DNA from: Flavobacteriaceae bacterium EG-1
Lineage (GTDB): Bacteria > Bacteroidota > Bacteroidia > Flavobacteriales > Flavobacteriaceae
DNA length: 64,000 bases
NCBI RefSeq assembly: GCF_009649685.1
Contig: NZ_WJPK01000002.1
Coordinates: 908,202 to 972,201, forward strand
Direction: 5' to 3'
Of this stretch, positions 26,907 through 35,766 are shown piece after piece. The first letter of the stretch is position 1. Each line of letters starts with the position of its first letter. Made by a program: the position numbers and the translations under genes. A model generated the notes under the pieces. The model saw only the letters and a program-made list of their open reading frames with translations. It ran no database searches and was not told where the DNA came from.

Positions 26907-27902
26907 ATGAACAAACTCACAGCAGCGATTACGGCTGTAGGATCTTATGTTCCCAAATTTATTATGACCAATAAAATGTTGGAAGACATTGTAGAGACTA
27001 ATGATGAATGGATAACTAGTAGAACAGGAATTAAAGAAAGAAGAATTCTAAAACCCGATGAAGGAGAAGGCACTTCATATTTGGCAATTAAAGCTGCACA
27101 AGATTTAATAGATAAAAAGAAATTAGATCCAAAAGAAATTGATCTTGTTATTGTTGCAACAGCAACACCAGATAGTATGGTAGCATCGACTGCTGCATTT
27201 GTAGCATCAGAGATTGGAGCAACAAATGCTTTTGCATATGACCTATTGGCTGCATGTTCTAGCTTTTTATTTGGAATGTCAAATGCCTCTGGTTATGTGG
27301 CATCAGGAAAGTACAAAAAAGTTTTGTTAATTGGAGCTGATAAAATGTCTTCAATTATAGATTATACTGATAGAACGACCTGTATTATATTTGGTGATGG
27401 AGCAGGAGCCGTGCTTTTCGAACCTAATTTTGAAGGTTTAGGTCTGCAAGATGAGTATTTAAGATCAGACGGTAATGGTAGGGCTTATCTTGGAATGGAG
27501 GGTGGTGGTTCAATAATGCCAGCAACCATAGAATCGGTTAAAGCAAGAAAGCACTTCATTTTTCAAGAAGGTAGAACCGTTTTTAAATTTGCAGTTTCTA
27601 ACATGGCTGATGTAGCAGAAAAAATTATGGTTCGAAACAACTTAACTCATGAAAACGTATCTTGGCTGGTGCCTCATCAGGCGAATAAGCGCATTATAGA
27701 TGCTACCGCTAAAAGAATGGGGCTTGATGACAGTAAAGTATTAATGAATATACAGCGTTACGGAAATACGACATCAGCTACACTACCATTATTATTGGCT
27801 GATTTTGAAGGGAAATTTAAAAAAGGAGACAATCTAGTTTTTGCTGCATTCGGTGGCGGGTTCACATGGGGGTCTATATTTTTAAAATGGGCCTACAACT
27901 AA
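26907..27902 (+). CDS. fabH: Beta-ketoacyl-ACP synthase III
   Basis: KAS III starts fatty-acid synthesis by condensing an acyl-CoA with malonyl-ACP. At 331 residues it has standard length. The nucleophilic cysteine is in YDLLAACSSFLFG, the active-site histidine in VPHQANKRII and the asparagine in RYGNTTSATLP. The N-terminal TNDEWITSRTGIKERR is diagnostic. accB begins 21 bp downstream, so fabH, accB and probably accC form one lipid-synthesis unit. Unlike in Escherichia coli, no plsX lies between rpmF and fabH. Confidence 0.97.
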   Translation: MNKLTAAITAVGSYVPKFIMTNKMLEDIVETNDEWITSRTGIKERRILKPDEGEGTSYLAIKAAQDLIDKKKLDPKEIDLVIVATATPDSMVASTAAFVASEIGATNAFAYDLLAACSSFLFGMSNASGYVASGKYKKVLLIGADKMSSIIDYTDRTTCIIFGDGAGAVLFEPNFEGLGLQDEYLRSDGNGRAYLGMEGGGSIMPATIESVKARKHFIFQEGRTVFKFAVSNMADVAEKIMVRNNLTHENVSWLVPHQANKRIIDATAKRMGLDDSKVLMNIQRYGNTTSATLPLLLADFEGKFKKGDNLVFAAFGGGFTWGSIFLKWAYN

Positions 27903-27923
27903 ATTTTAATAAAACTCAAATTC

Positions 27924-28412
27924 ATGGATATTAAAGAAATTCAAAGCTTAATTAAATTTGTCGCAAAATCTGGCGCCAGTGAAGTGAAGCTAGAAACAGA
28001 AGACATTAAAATTACGATTAGAACTGGTGAAGGAATGTCTAGAGGTGAGACTACAGTTGTTCAACAAATTCCAATGGCAGCTGCCCCACATGTTGTTAGC
28101 GCGCCTGTACCAACAGAAGCCCCACAACAAAGTGCTGCGCCTGTGGCAGAAGCTGCAGCAGAAGATTCTAAATATGTGACAATTAAGTCGCCTATCATTG
28201 GAACTTTCTATAGAAAACCTGCACCAGATAAACCAACTTTTGTAGAAGTAGGTGATACTATTGGACAAGGTGATGTGCTTTGTGTTATTGAGGCAATGAA
28301 ATTGTTCAATGATATTGAATCTGAAATTTCTGGAAAAATAGTGAAGATTTTAGTTGAAGACTCTTCACCTGTTGAATTTGATCAACCCTTATTTTTGGTT
28401 GACCCATCTTAA
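27924..28412 (+). CDS. accB: Biotin carboxyl carrier protein of acetyl-CoA carboxylase
   Basis: BCCP, 162 residues. It has an N-terminal helical region (MDIKEIQSLIKFVAKS), an Ala/Pro/Gln-rich linker (about 50-78) and the C-terminal biotinyl domain. The biotin attachment site is EAMKLFND, the E-A-M-K tetrapeptide carrying the lysine. It works with the biotin carboxylase encoded next and with a carboxyltransferase not in this window. Confidence 0.97.
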   Translation: MDIKEIQSLIKFVAKSGASEVKLETEDIKITIRTGEGMSRGETTVVQQIPMAAAPHVVSAPVPTEAPQQSAAPVAEAAAEDSKYVTIKSPIIGTFYRKPAPDKPTFVEVGDTIGQGDVLCVIEAMKLFNDIESEISGKIVKILVEDSSPVEFDQPLFLVDPS

Positions 28413-28506
28413 TAAATTTTAAGTGTTAAATGTTAAATGCCAGTAAATATTCTTGCTATTGGCACATTGTAAAAACAGTATTACTTAAAATTTAAAACTT
28501 TTGAAG

Positions 28507-29859
28507 ATGTTCAAAAAAATATTAATAGCAAATAGAGGAGAGATTGCACTTCGTGTTATTAGAACCTGCAAAGAAATGGGAATTAAGACCGTAGCAGTAT
28601 ATTCTAAAGCAGATGAAGAAAGCTTACATGTTCGTTTTGCAGACGAAGCCGTTTGTATTGGACCAGCAGCAAGTAGTGAATCGTATCTTAAAATTCCTAA
28701 TATTATAGCTGCAGCTGAAATTACCAATGCAGATGCAATTCATCCGGGATATGGATTTTTATCAGAAAATTCTAAATTTTCAAAAATATGTGCCGAACAT
28801 GATATTAAATTTATAGGTGCATCTGGTGAACATATTGATCGAATGGGCGATAAGGCATCTGCAAAAGAAACCATGAAAGCAGCTGGTGTACCTTGCGTTC
28901 CAGGTTCTGATGGTCTTTTAAAAGATGTAAAAGATGCTTTGAAGATTGCCAAGAAAATGGGGTATCCTGTTATGATAAAGGCTACTGCTGGTGGTGGTGG
29001 TAAAGGTATGCGTGCCGTTTGGAAAGAGGAAGATATGCCAGACCTTTTTGATAGTGCAGTACAAGAGGCAACTGCTGCCTTTGGTAATGGTGGTATGTAT
29101 ATGGAAAAACTAATAGAAGAACCACGTCATATAGAAATCCAAGTAGTAGGTGATCAATATGGAAAAGCTTGTCACTTATCAGAACGTGATTGTTCTGTAC
29201 AACGCCGACACCAAAAATTAACTGAAGAAACTCCTTCGCCTTTTATGACGGATAAATTGCGAGATGCAATGGGTAAAGCTGCAGTAAAAGCTGCAGAATA
29301 TATCAAATATGAAGGGGCAGGAACGGTTGAATTTTTAGTTGACAAGCACCGTAATTTCTATTTTATGGAAATGAATACACGTATTCAAGTTGAGCATCCT
29401 ATAACCGAACAAGTAATAGATTACGATTTAATTAGAGAACAAATATTAGTAGCAGGTGGTGTTCCTATTTCTGGAAAGAATTATATTCCTAAACTACATT
29501 CAATTGAGTGTAGAATTAATGCAGAAGACCCCTATAATAATTTTAGGCCATCACCAGGTAGAATTACTACATTACATATTCCTGGCGGTCATGGGGTACG
29601 TATGGATACTCATGTATATAGTGGTTATATAATTCCACCTCACTATGATTCTATGATAGCAAAACTTATTACTACAGCTCAAACTCGTGAAGAAGCGATA
29701 AATAAAATGAAAAGAGCTTTAGATGAATTTGTTATTGAAGGTATAAAGACTACTATTCCTTTTCATCGTCAATTAATGGAACACCCAGATTATTTAGCGG
29801 GTAATTACACAACCGCATTTATGGAAAGTTTTGTTATGGATCCTGAACCAGAAGAATAA
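28507..29859 (+). CDS. accC: Biotin carboxylase subunit of acetyl-CoA carboxylase
   Basis: The ATP-grasp biotin carboxylase, 450 residues from the ATG at 28507. A TTG two codons earlier is a less likely start. Family hallmarks are [16 protein letters not shown] at the N-terminus, [10 protein letters not shown], the glycine-rich ATP loop [25 protein letters not shown], and [13 protein letters not shown] with catalytic Glu/Arg. It is separated from accB by 94 bp that include a small hairpin, and is followed by a terminator at 29866-29893. Confidence 0.97.
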   Translation: MFKKILIANRGEIALRVIRTCKEMGIKTVAVYSKADEESLHVRFADEAVCIGPAASSESYLKIPNIIAAAEITNADAIHPGYGFLSENSKFSKICAEHDIKFIGASGEHIDRMGDKASAKETMKAAGVPCVPGSDGLLKDVKDALKIAKKMGYPVMIKATAGGGGKGMRAVWKEEDMPDLFDSAVQEATAAFGNGGMYMEKLIEEPRHIEIQVVGDQYGKACHLSERDCSVQRRHQKLTEETPSPFMTDKLRDAMGKAAVKAAEYIKYEGAGTVEFLVDKHRNFYFMEMNTRIQVEHPITEQVIDYDLIREQILVAGGVPISGKNYIPKLHSIECRINAEDPYNNFRPSPGRITTLHIPGGHGVRMDTHVYSGYIIPPHYDSMIAKLITTAQTREEAINKMKRALDEFVIEGIKTTIPFHRQLMEHPDYLAGNYTTAFMESFVMDPEPEE

Positions 29860-29865
29860 AATAAG

Positions 29866-29893
29866 CTCCGATTTACTAAAATCGGAGTTTTTT
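29866..29893 (+). terminator. Intrinsic terminator after accC
   Basis: CTCCGAT and ATCGGAG arms around an 8-base loop, with a run of six T from 29888. It ends the fabH-accB-accC unit. Confidence 0.85.
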
Positions 29894-29959
29894 AATTTAG
29901 AATACACCTTATATTTTTACCAAAATTTTATTGCACACTTATAATCGTATTTTAGTAAT

Positions 29960-31072
29960 ATGAATTTAAGTTACTGGGAATACAAATCTTGGTTATCTAA
30001 TGTTGATTTTACTATAGTTGGTAGTGGAATTGTTGGCTTAAATTGCGCCTTATTCCTTAATAAAAAATTTCCATCAGCAAAAATATTGGTATTAGAAAAG
30101 GGTGTTTTCCCTCAAGGTGCTAGTTCTAAAAATGCCGGTTTTGCTTGTTTTGGTAGCATCTCTGAAATCTTATCAGATATTAAAAAAACTTCACAAAACG
30201 AGGTCGTACAGTTAGTAAAAAGAAGAGTAGAAGGAATTCAATTGTTACGAGAAATATTAGGAGATGTTAGAATAGGATATCAAAATTTAGGAGGTCACGA
30301 AATATTTCTAGAAAATCAACAAGAATTATTTGCTAAATGTTACGAAAACTTAACTGACATCAACCAAATTTTAAAGCCAGTTTTTAATAATAACTGCTTT
30401 AAACTGCAATCCAACAGTTTCAATTTTAATGGGATCTGCAAAAAGTACATTACAAATGTGTTTGAATCTCAAATTGATACAGGTAAAATGATGATAGCGC
30501 TTTTACAGAAGGTTCAGCGACAAGGTATTTTGGTATTAAATGCTATTAATGTTCTAGATTATAATGATTTGGAAAACAAGGTTTTTATTCAAACTAACAA
30601 ATTTGATTTTATATCGAGAAAATTATTCATTGCTACAAACGGTTTTGCTTCTCAATTAATACATGAAGAAGTAGAGCCAGCACGAGCTCAGGTATTAATT
30701 ACCAAGCCCATTACTAATTTGACTATTAAAGGAACATTTCATTTAGACCAGGGCTATTATTACTTTAGAAATGTAGAAAATAGAATTCTTTTAGGTGGTG
30801 GTAGAAATTTGGCTTTTGATGCTGAAAGGACTACTAAATTCGGAGTAACAGAACTTATTCATCAAAAATTAGAGCATTTACTAAAGAATATTATTTTACC
30901 ACAAACAAACTTTGAAATAGAACGACGATGGAGCGGAATAATGGGTGTAGGAAAAAATAAAACGCCTATTGTGAAATCGCTGTCAAAAAATGTTTCTTGT
31001 GGAGTAAAAATGGGTGGTATGGGCATTGCAATTGGCAGTTTAATTGGAAAAGAACTATCTGAATTTGTTTAA
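29960..31072 (+). CDS. FAD-dependent oxidoreductase (DAO family)
   Basis: A 370-residue flavoprotein of the D-amino-acid-oxidase/glycine-oxidase family. The dinucleotide-binding loop VGSGIVGLNCALFL starts near residue 20, followed by LEKGVFPQGASSKNAGFACFG, where the substrate-facing flavin loop lies. A C-terminal RRWSGIMGVGKNKTPIV is typical. An N-terminal LSYWEYKSWLSNVD precedes the Rossmann fold. It resembles amine-oxidising members such as PuuB in overall class, but it lies 2 kb from, and outside, the gamma-glutamyl operon at 33069-39035. The substrate cannot be assigned. It stands alone after the accC terminator. Confidence 0.85.
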   Translation: MNLSYWEYKSWLSNVDFTIVGSGIVGLNCALFLNKKFPSAKILVLEKGVFPQGASSKNAGFACFGSISEILSDIKKTSQNEVVQLVKRRVEGIQLLREILGDVRIGYQNLGGHEIFLENQQELFAKCYENLTDINQILKPVFNNNCFKLQSNSFNFNGICKKYITNVFESQIDTGKMMIALLQKVQRQGILVLNAINVLDYNDLENKVFIQTNKFDFISRKLFIATNGFASQLIHEEVEPARAQVLITKPITNLTIKGTFHLDQGYYYFRNVENRILLGGGRNLAFDAERTTKFGVTELIHQKLEHLLKNIILPQTNFEIERRWSGIMGVGKNKTPIVKSLSKNVSCGVKMGGMGIAIGSLIGKELSEFV

Positions 31073-31310
31073 TAATGTTGCTATTTTCATCGAAAAAAGC
31101 ATTTTTTTCTTTTATAAGCGCCTATTCTTCTTATATTGTAAGCCCCACAATAAATGCTCTATTGGGCCTCTTTTCCAAATCTTTATTTGAACAATACTAT
31201 AAATGCATTGTTATATTTAATCTTGATTAATTTATTAGTCAAGAAGATAGACCAATAAAATTATAGATAGCCGAGAAGTGTTTTAGAACCACACTTTGAG
31301 GAATTATTAT

Positions 31311-31949
31311 ATGAAAATGAATAAAGTGATTAAGGCCGTAAAACAGTGTGTTTTTTTGTTATTGATGATGTCATTCGGCAGTTGTTCAATTACGAAATCA
31401 ACTTCTGATGGTGTTTATGCAGAGGCATGGCAAAAGGTATTGAAGTCGCAAGCATGGAAAGATGCATTGGTTAGTGAAGAACACAATGATAATTCACGTG
31501 AACAGGAGTTTTATGCTAGTTCTGATGAAGAAGTTATTATCGCAGATTATACCAATGAGAATAACATTATTAAGCCTAATTTTGATGCTCGGTACGATGA
31601 GTTGGTAAGGACTGCGTATGTCAGAATTATAGCGCAAGCGGAGAAAGCAGATGAGCGTTTAGAAAAAGAGTATATCTTACGAAATGCCGTTGCACTCAAT
31701 AAACAAAAAAAGAAAAGTAAAGAATTTATTGAGAAACTCGATAGAGTAAATAAGCGATATCATGCTCATCGTGAGATGCTCGAAGGTTTAAAGTCTTGGA
31801 ATATTTTTAGTACCTACGGGACAGATGATTTAGATTTTTTTAAAAACGAAAATCAAGCAGTAGTTAAAGAAATGTTTCAACAAGGTAAAGGTGAAGCGGC
31901 TGTAATTAACTTCTTAATTTATCAATTGGCAGATTTGTATCATTTCTAA
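31311..31949 (+). CDS. Small lipoprotein of unknown function
   Basis: A 212-residue protein. The frame opens at a TTG at 31296, but ATG 31311 (or 31317) has a GAGG sequence 8 bases upstream and gives a proper signal ending SFGSC, a plausible lipobox. The mature part is charged and helical, with a stretch around RIIAQAEKADERLEKEYILR and NKQKKKSKEFIEKLDRVNKR likely to be coiled coil or helical bundle. No domain recognised. It is 18 bp upstream of the GreA-like gene, with which it is probably cotranscribed. Confidence 0.7.
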   Translation: MKMNKVIKAVKQCVFLLLMMSFGSCSITKSTSDGVYAEAWQKVLKSQAWKDALVSEEHNDNSREQEFYASSDEEVIIADYTNENNIIKPNFDARYDELVRTAYVRIIAQAEKADERLEKEYILRNAVALNKQKKKSKEFIEKLDRVNKRYHAHREMLEGLKSWNIFSTYGTDDLDFFKNENQAVVKEMFQQGKGEAAVINFLIYQLADLYHF

Positions 31950-31967
31950 GACTTTTCCATTTCATTA

Positions 31968-32417
31968 ATGATTAATAAAGAAACCTGCTTTAACTTCTGT
32001 CAATCCTTTGTAAAACAAAGGTTAAGTCGAATTCAAAATAATATCACTTCCATTCAAGAAGCATTAACATCAGAGACTAAAAGTAGTGCTGGCGACAAAC
32101 ATGAGACGGGAAGAGCAATGTTGCAATTAGAACGTGAAAAGTTAGGTCAACAATTGGCGGAAGCTGAAAAAATGAAGCATACCTTGGCCAAGGTAGATAT
32201 TTCAAAATCGACTGAATTTGTTCAATTGGGTAGTTTAGTGATAACCTCAAAAGCTAATTATTTTTTGGCCATATCTGCTGGTGAGTTTAAAAATGAAGAG
32301 GTATCGGCTTTTTGTATTTCTATTCAAACACCTATAGGTCAACTTTTACTGGGTAAAGCCAAGGATGATGTGATATTATTTAATGGTACCGAAATTATTA
32401 TTGCTGAAATTATTTAA
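31968..32417 (+). CDS. GreA/GreB-like small protein
   Basis: A 149-residue cytoplasmic protein with an N-terminal helical hairpin (about 1-75, including SSAGDKHETGRAMLQLEREKLG) and a C-terminal beta domain (VQLGSLVITSKANYFLAIS, then TPIGQLLLGKAKDD). This is the outline of GreA/GreB-type factors that enter the RNA polymerase secondary channel. Relatives in flavobacteria are often mislabelled as 3-oxoacyl-ACP synthase, but no thiolase-like residue is present. The acidic tip of a true GreA is not obvious, so activity on RNA polymerase is uncertain. Its stop codon overlaps the convergent Lrp gene by 4 bases. Confidence 0.7.
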   Translation: MINKETCFNFCQSFVKQRLSRIQNNITSIQEALTSETKSSAGDKHETGRAMLQLEREKLGQQLAEAEKMKHTLAKVDISKSTEFVQLGSLVITSKANYFLAISAGEFKNEEVSAFCISIQTPIGQLLLGKAKDDVILFNGTEIIIAEII

Positions 32418-32884
32418 ATAATAGATAGCGGTAAGCTAGTGGTATTAATAACTTCTTTCATTACAAAGTAGCTCTCCATTTGACTTATATTTTTTATGGT
32501 GGCTAATTTTTTGAAATTAAATTCATGATAAGAATCAATGTCTTTAGTAACAACCTTTAACTGAAAATCAAAAGCTCCTGTAACGTGTAAACATTCTATT
32601 ACTTCAGGAATTTTTTTAATTTCATTCATGAATGAAAGTGCTCCTTTTTCGGAATGTTTTTCAATTTTTACAGAAACCAAAACCATAACATTGAGTCCCA
32701 ATTTTTTACGATTTAATAAATAAACTTTTTTTTTAAGTAATGATAGAGTCGTTAGCTTTTTAATCCGTTCATAAACTGGTGTTAAAGTTAGATTTGTTGC
32801 TAATGCAATTTGTTTATTATTAATGTTTGCATCTCCTTGTAATAGGTCTAATATTTTTAAGTCTTTTTGGTCAAGTTTCATCAT
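32414..32884 (-). CDS. Lrp/AsnC-family transcriptional regulator
   Basis: A 156-residue regulator. It has an N-terminal winged helix-turn-helix (LDQKDLKILDLLQGDANINNK, then LTLTPVYERIKKL) and a C-terminal RAM/AsnC ligand domain (VLVSVKIEKH, VTGAFDFQLKVV). Family members bind amino acids or related small molecules, form dimers to hexadecamers and usually control the adjacent gene. It is divergently transcribed from the ethanolamine-permease-type operon with 184 bp between, so it is the obvious candidate regulator of that pathway. Either of two adjacent ATG codons (32884 or 32881) may start it. Confidence 0.92.
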   Translation of the reverse strand: MMKLDQKDLKILDLLQGDANINNKQIALATNLTLTPVYERIKKLTTLSLLKKKVYLLNRKKLGLNVMVLVSVKIEKHSEKGALSFMNEIKKIPEVIECLHVTGAFDFQLKVVTKDIDSYHEFNFKKLATIKNISQMESYFVMKEVINTTSLPLSII

Positions 32885-32982
32885 TAGTGTTTTTAGTCTA
32901 AATAATATTATATTATAGAGTAAGGCTAGATGTTTTTTACTGTAAATTACCTTTAACTGCGTATAATTAACTAAAAAAATAT

Positions 32983-33008
32983 AAATCTAGGTTTTCTAAC
33001 CTAAATAT
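32983..33008. promoter_or_regulatory. Candidate operator dyad between Lrp gene and permease
   Basis: TAGGTT (32988-32993) and AACCTA (32998-33003) form perfect 6-bp arms around TTCT, with partial symmetry continuing into AT-rich flanks. Lrp/AsnC sites are typically weak dyads with AT-rich centres of about 15 bp. The location in the shared regulatory region fits autoregulation plus operon control. Tentative. Confidence 0.35.
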
Positions 33009-33068
33009 TTTTAATTTCAGGTAATAATCAACTATTTCACTTAAAACTATATTGATAAACGTAACATA

Positions 33069-34391
33069 ATGAGCCAATCAGACCAACCTAAATTGAAAAA
33101 AGTATTAAGCCCTCTAATGTTATGGGGTTTAGGGGTTGGATACGTTATTTCTGGAATGTACTTCGGATGGAATTTAGGACTTGCAGAAGGTGGTACATAT
33201 GGGTTAGCAATAGCAACTTTTTTTATTATTATAATGTATGTTACTTTTACCTTTAGTTATACCGAAATGGCTTGTGCCATTCCAAAGGCTGGAGGGGCAT
33301 TTGAATATGCAAATAGGGGATTGGGTAAACATTTGGGCTTTCTTGCAGGTATTACTCAAAATATTGAATTTGTTTTTGCGCCTCCGGCTATAGCTGCAGC
33401 AATCGGAGCGTATTTAAACCTCCTTTACCCTTCGGTAGATTTTATGATTTTTGCTATAGCAGCTTATGTGGTTTTTACAGGAATAAATATATTGGGGGTT
33501 AAATTAGCAGCCACTTTTGAATTGGTAATAACAGTTTTAGCTATTATAGAACTCTTAATTTTTTCAGGAGTTACTTTGCCAGAATTTGAATGGGCTAATA
33601 TTCAATCTAATCCACTACCAAATGGTTATGCTGGTATTTTCGCAGCTATACCTTTTGCGATTTGGTTTTTCTTGGCAATAGAAGGAGTAGCAAATGTTGC
33701 CGAAGAAGCTATAAACCCACAACGTAGCATTCTAATTGGTTTTGGTTCAGCAATTTTAACATTGGTTATTTTATGCATTCTTACTTTTGTCTCTGCAGTA
33801 GGGGTAGCAGGTTGGGAAGCAGTGGTGTACCCTGCCGGAAGTTCAGTTGCCTCAGACTCACCACTTCCATTAGCTATTTCATATATCGTTTCTAGTGATC
33901 ATTTTTTATATAAGCTTTTAATCGGTATAGGTCTCTTGGGTTTGATAGCTTCATTTCATGGAATTATTCTAGCAGGGGGAAGATCAACTTTTGAATTTGG
34001 TAGAGTTGGTTATGCTCCTAAATTGTTAGGTTCAATACATAAAAAGTTTAGAACACCAGCGAACTCACTAATTGTGAATATGCTTGTTGGAATTGTGGCT
34101 TTGTTTACAGGTAAAACAGGTGAGATTATTACTATTGCTTGTTTTGGTGCTTTGGGTTTATATATTGTATCAACGCTTGCGTTTTTTGCACTAAGAAAAA
34201 AAGAACCCGACCTTATACGTCCATTTAAAGTACCACTATTTCCATTATTCCCTAGTACTGCTTTAATAATTGCTATTATAGCCTTTATTTCTATGGCTTA
34301 CTACAATTTTAATATTGCATTAATTTTCATTGGTATAATTGGTATTTCATATCTGTATTTCTTACTTTTTCTTAATCATAAAATGAAATAA
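33069..34391 (+). CDS. APC-family permease of the ethanolamine permease type
   Basis: A 440-residue inner-membrane amino acid/amine permease with about 12 helices. The N-terminal LSPLMLWGLGVGYVISG, YFGWNLGLAEGGTYGL and CAIPKAGGAFEYANRG, plus EFVFAPPAIAAAIGAY, closely resemble ethanolamine (Eat-type) permeases rather than PuuP putrescine importers. It heads a tight co-directional series: the gamma-glutamyl ligase begins 8 bp downstream. The likely job is uptake of ethanolamine or another small amino alcohol. Expression is probably controlled by the divergent Lrp-type gene. Confidence 0.85.
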   Translation: MSQSDQPKLKKVLSPLMLWGLGVGYVISGMYFGWNLGLAEGGTYGLAIATFFIIIMYVTFTFSYTEMACAIPKAGGAFEYANRGLGKHLGFLAGITQNIEFVFAPPAIAAAIGAYLNLLYPSVDFMIFAIAAYVVFTGINILGVKLAATFELVITVLAIIELLIFSGVTLPEFEWANIQSNPLPNGYAGIFAAIPFAIWFFLAIEGVANVAEEAINPQRSILIGFGSAILTLVILCILTFVSAVGVAGWEAVVYPAGSSVASDSPLPLAISYIVSSDHFLYKLLIGIGLLGLIASFHGIILAGGRSTFEFGRVGYAPKLLGSIHKKFRTPANSLIVNMLVGIVALFTGKTGEIITIACFGALGLYIVSTLAFFALRKKEPDLIRPFKVPLFPLFPSTALIIAIIAFISMAYYNFNIALIFIGIIGISYLYFLLFLNHKMK

Positions 34392-34399
34392 TATACACC

Positions 34400-35755
34400 A
34401 TGAATAAAAATGAAATTATTTTAAAGATACAAGAAAGTGGGCATGATAAAATTAAACTTGCTATTGTAGATGTTGATGGTGTCTTGCGTGGTAAATACAT
34501 GCATAAAGATAAATTTATTGGCGCTTTAAAAGATGGATTCGGTTTTTGTTCAGTGGTATTTGGTTGGGATATGGATGACCTTTCGTATGAAAATGCTAAA
34601 GTTACTGGATGGCATACAGGATATGGAGATGAAAATGCTTACATCGATTTAAATACGTTTCGAACAATTCCTTGGGAAAGAAATACGCCACTGTTTTTAG
34701 CTGATTTTTCAAACGGTGAAAATAAGCTTTCTGTATGCCCAAGAAGTTTACTTAAAAAGATAATTTCTAAGAGTGAGGACTTGGGTTTTACTGCAATGTT
34801 TTCTCAAGAATTTGAATGGTTTAATTATAAGGAAACTTCAAGTACTATAAACGAAAAAAATTTTAAAAACCTACAATCACTTTCATCAGGAATGTTCGGT
34901 TATTCAATGTTGAAACTATCTGAAAACTCTGAATTTTTTCAGGATCTTTTTGATTTATTGATTGAATTTAAAGTGCCGTTAGAAGGTCTACATACTGAAA
35001 CTGGCCCTGGTGTAACCGAAGCAGCTATTCAATACAGCCATATATTGGAAGCTGCTGATCGTGCAGTATTGTTTAAGACAGCAGTAAAAGAAATTGGACA
35101 TAGACATGGTATTGTACCTAGTTTTATGGCAAAACCTAGTAGCGATTTGCCTGGTTGTAGTGGTCATGTACATCAAAGCCTTTGGGATATAGATAAGAAA
35201 ACCAATTTGTTTTATGATGCAGATACAAAAGATGGTATGAGTGCTGTAATGCGAAGCTTTCTTGCTGGTCAATTGTATTGTTTGCCAGAAATATTACCCA
35301 TGTTTGCTCCTACAATAAATAGTTATAAACGATTGGTTGAAGGTGCTTGGGCCCCTACAACTATTACGTGGGGTTATGACAATAGAACAACGGCATTAAG
35401 ATCTTTGGTTGGCTCTTCTAAATCTACTAGAATTGAACATAGAGTTGTTGGTTCTGACACTAATTCTTATCTAGCTATGGCAGCTTGTTTGGCCAGTGGG
35501 TTATATGGTATTAAACATAAACTAGAATTAGAAATTGAACCAACGAATGGTAATGGGTATTTAGATTTTAAAAATGGAAAGTTACCTTCAAATTTATTAG
35601 AAGCGGCATTGAAAATGAAAAGCTCAATAATTGCTAAAGAGATTTTTGGTGAAGAGTTTGTTGACCATTTTACCTATACTAGAGAATGGGAATGGAAACA
35701 ATTTGCAGCTTCCGTTACAGATTGGGAAACTAAAAGATATTTTGAAATTATTTAA
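34400..35755 (+). CDS. Glutamine-synthetase-like gamma-glutamyl amine ligase
   Basis: A 451-residue type-I glutamine synthetase homologue of the PuuA/IpuC/GlnA4 class, which joins glutamate to an amine instead of ammonia using ATP. Catalytic-domain blocks are present: FSQEFEWF (metal glutamates), TETGPGVTEAAI, GCSGHVHQSLW in place of the classical NGSGMHxHxSL, SYKRLVEGAWAPTTITWG and RTTALRS. The end RIEHRVVGSDTNSYLAMAACLASG is the form seen in gamma-glutamyl-amide synthetases. The short N-terminal beta-grasp domain is divergent. Its place after an ethanolamine-type permease suggests the product gamma-glutamyl-ethanolamide. It is unlikely to be the cell's nitrogen-assimilating GS. Confidence 0.87.
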   Translation: MNKNEIILKIQESGHDKIKLAIVDVDGVLRGKYMHKDKFIGALKDGFGFCSVVFGWDMDDLSYENAKVTGWHTGYGDENAYIDLNTFRTIPWERNTPLFLADFSNGENKLSVCPRSLLKKIISKSEDLGFTAMFSQEFEWFNYKETSSTINEKNFKNLQSLSSGMFGYSMLKLSENSEFFQDLFDLLIEFKVPLEGLHTETGPGVTEAAIQYSHILEAADRAVLFKTAVKEIGHRHGIVPSFMAKPSSDLPGCSGHVHQSLWDIDKKTNLFYDADTKDGMSAVMRSFLAGQLYCLPEILPMFAPTINSYKRLVEGAWAPTTITWGYDNRTTALRSLVGSSKSTRIEHRVVGSDTNSYLAMAACLASGLYGIKHKLELEIEPTNGNGYLDFKNGKLPSNLLEAALKMKSSIIAKEIFGEEFVDHFTYTREWEWKQFAASVTDWETKRYFEII

Positions 35756-35766
35756 ATAGATAGAAA

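Noticed and set aside
29960-31072. FAD oxidoreductase as the missing PuuB
   Set aside because: It is 2 kb away, behind an unrelated lipoprotein/GreA-like pair and the Lrp gene, and is not cotranscribed with the operon. Only general family similarity is seen.
31968-32417. 3-oxoacyl-ACP synthase
   Set aside because: This label circulates for such proteins, but the sequence is short and lacks the thiolase fold residues. The GreA-like outline fits better.
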